Positions 4,979 to 5,302 of a DNA stretch of 5,302 nucleotides are shown here, one piece after another. The stretch is from Treponema sp. (GTDB lineage: Bacteria > Spirochaetota > Spirochaetia > Treponematales > Breznakiellaceae). The stretch's first letter is position 1. Each line of letters opens with the position of its first letter. Below the pieces are notes generated by a model. The model did not search any database, was not told the DNA's origin, and saw nothing but the letters and a program-made list of their open reading frames with translations. The DNA is taken from the NCBI GenBank assembly GCA_031278025.1, contig JAITLF010000204.1, forward strand, positions 1 to 5,302. The letters are read 5' to 3'. The position numbers were made by a program, and so were the translations under genes.

Positions 4979-5302
4979 ATGAACGCTAACGATCCGCGAG
5001 ATATAGCCGAATTCCGGCATATCATCTATTCCCATTATGAGGAAGCGGGGAGGGTATTTCCCTGGCGGCAAAACGCCGATCCCTGGGGGGTCCTGGTCTC
5101 CGAATTCATGTTACAGCAAACCCAAACAGACCGGGTGATCCCCTATTGGGAGCGCTGGATGCGGCTTTGGCCTTCCCCCCAGAACCTGGCCCGCGCCTCC
5201 CTGGAAGCCGCGATGCGGGAATGGAGCGGCCTCGGCTATAACCGCCGGGCCCGGTATATCAGGGACTGCGCCGGGGCAATCGTCAGGGACCATAAGGGGC
5301 AG
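4979..5302 (+). CDS. mutY: A/G-specific adenine DNA glycosylase, N-terminal part
   Basis: The frame is open for 108 codons from ATG 4979 to the window edge. It contains VFPWRQNADPWGVLVSEFML (26-45), then QQTQTDRVIPYWERW, and the signature GLGYNRRAR (84-92). These match the start of MutY, which removes adenine mispaired with 8-oxoguanine or guanine during base excision repair. Glu42 in SEFMLQQTQ is at the position of the catalytic Glu of MutY (E. coli Glu37), and the QQTQ segment is the MutY version of the DNA-intercalating helix. The helix-hairpin-helix, catalytic Asp, iron-sulphur cysteines and any C-terminal 8-oxoG recognition domain lie beyond the window, so completeness cannot be judged. 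The YNRRAR ending differs slightly from the common YYARAR. A broader HhH-GPD glycosylase is possible, but QQTQ favours MutY. It probably belongs to the murC-yicC-kinase cluster. Confidence 0.9.
   Translation, partial: MNANDPRDIAEFRHIIYSHYEEAGRVFPWRQNADPWGVLVSEFMLQQTQTDRVIPYWERWMRLWPSPQNLARASLEAAMREWSGLGYNRRARYIRDCAGAIVRDHKGQ

Overview
The window most resembles a treponeme-like spirochaete, possibly from a host-associated lineage such as the termite-gut treponemes. This is an inference from protein flavour: the MurC middle domain and the unusual CMP-kinase-like protein both read like treponemal proteins. GC is moderate to high, codon third positions are GC-rich, and long antisense shadow frames result. 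No rRNA, tRNA, CRISPR array or phage gene is visible.

Layout. (1) Bases 1-353 are insertion-sequence debris. The first 38 codons of a transposase run leftward off the window edge (1-114, minus). Next to it is the frameshifted C-terminal end of a transposase on the plus strand (about 163-353). (2) Bases 354-734 carry no convincing gene. They hold a short GC-rich, hairpin-forming patch (about 455-520) and, at the right end, an extended -10 promoter with a good ribosome binding site. (3) Bases 735-1868 encode a GT4-family glycosyltransferase with a TTG start. (4) From 1937 to the right edge runs a compact plus-strand cluster: murC, a yicC/yloC-type endoribonuclease gene, a small cytidylate-kinase-like gene, and the first 108 codons of a mutY-type adenine DNA glycosylase gene.

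How the genes fit together. MurC makes the first peptide addition to UDP-MurNAc in peptidoglycan synthesis. The upstream glycosyltransferase probably works on a surface polysaccharide or glycolipid, but its substrate cannot be read from the sequence. murC and yicC share a base (TAATG), the kinase gene follows through a repeat-filled spacer or a short overlap, and mutY starts 15 bases after the kinase stop. Co-transcription is therefore likely, although the functions (cell wall, RNA turnover, nucleotide metabolism, oxidative DNA repair) form a housekeeping mixture and not one pathway.

The points most worth a second look are the tandem repeats (14-bp then 8-bp units) in front of the kinase, which make its start ambiguous; the kinase P-loop, where Asn replaces the usual Lys; and an almost identical promoter/leader motif in front of both the glycosyltransferase gene and murC. 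I found no convincing new multi-gene system here.
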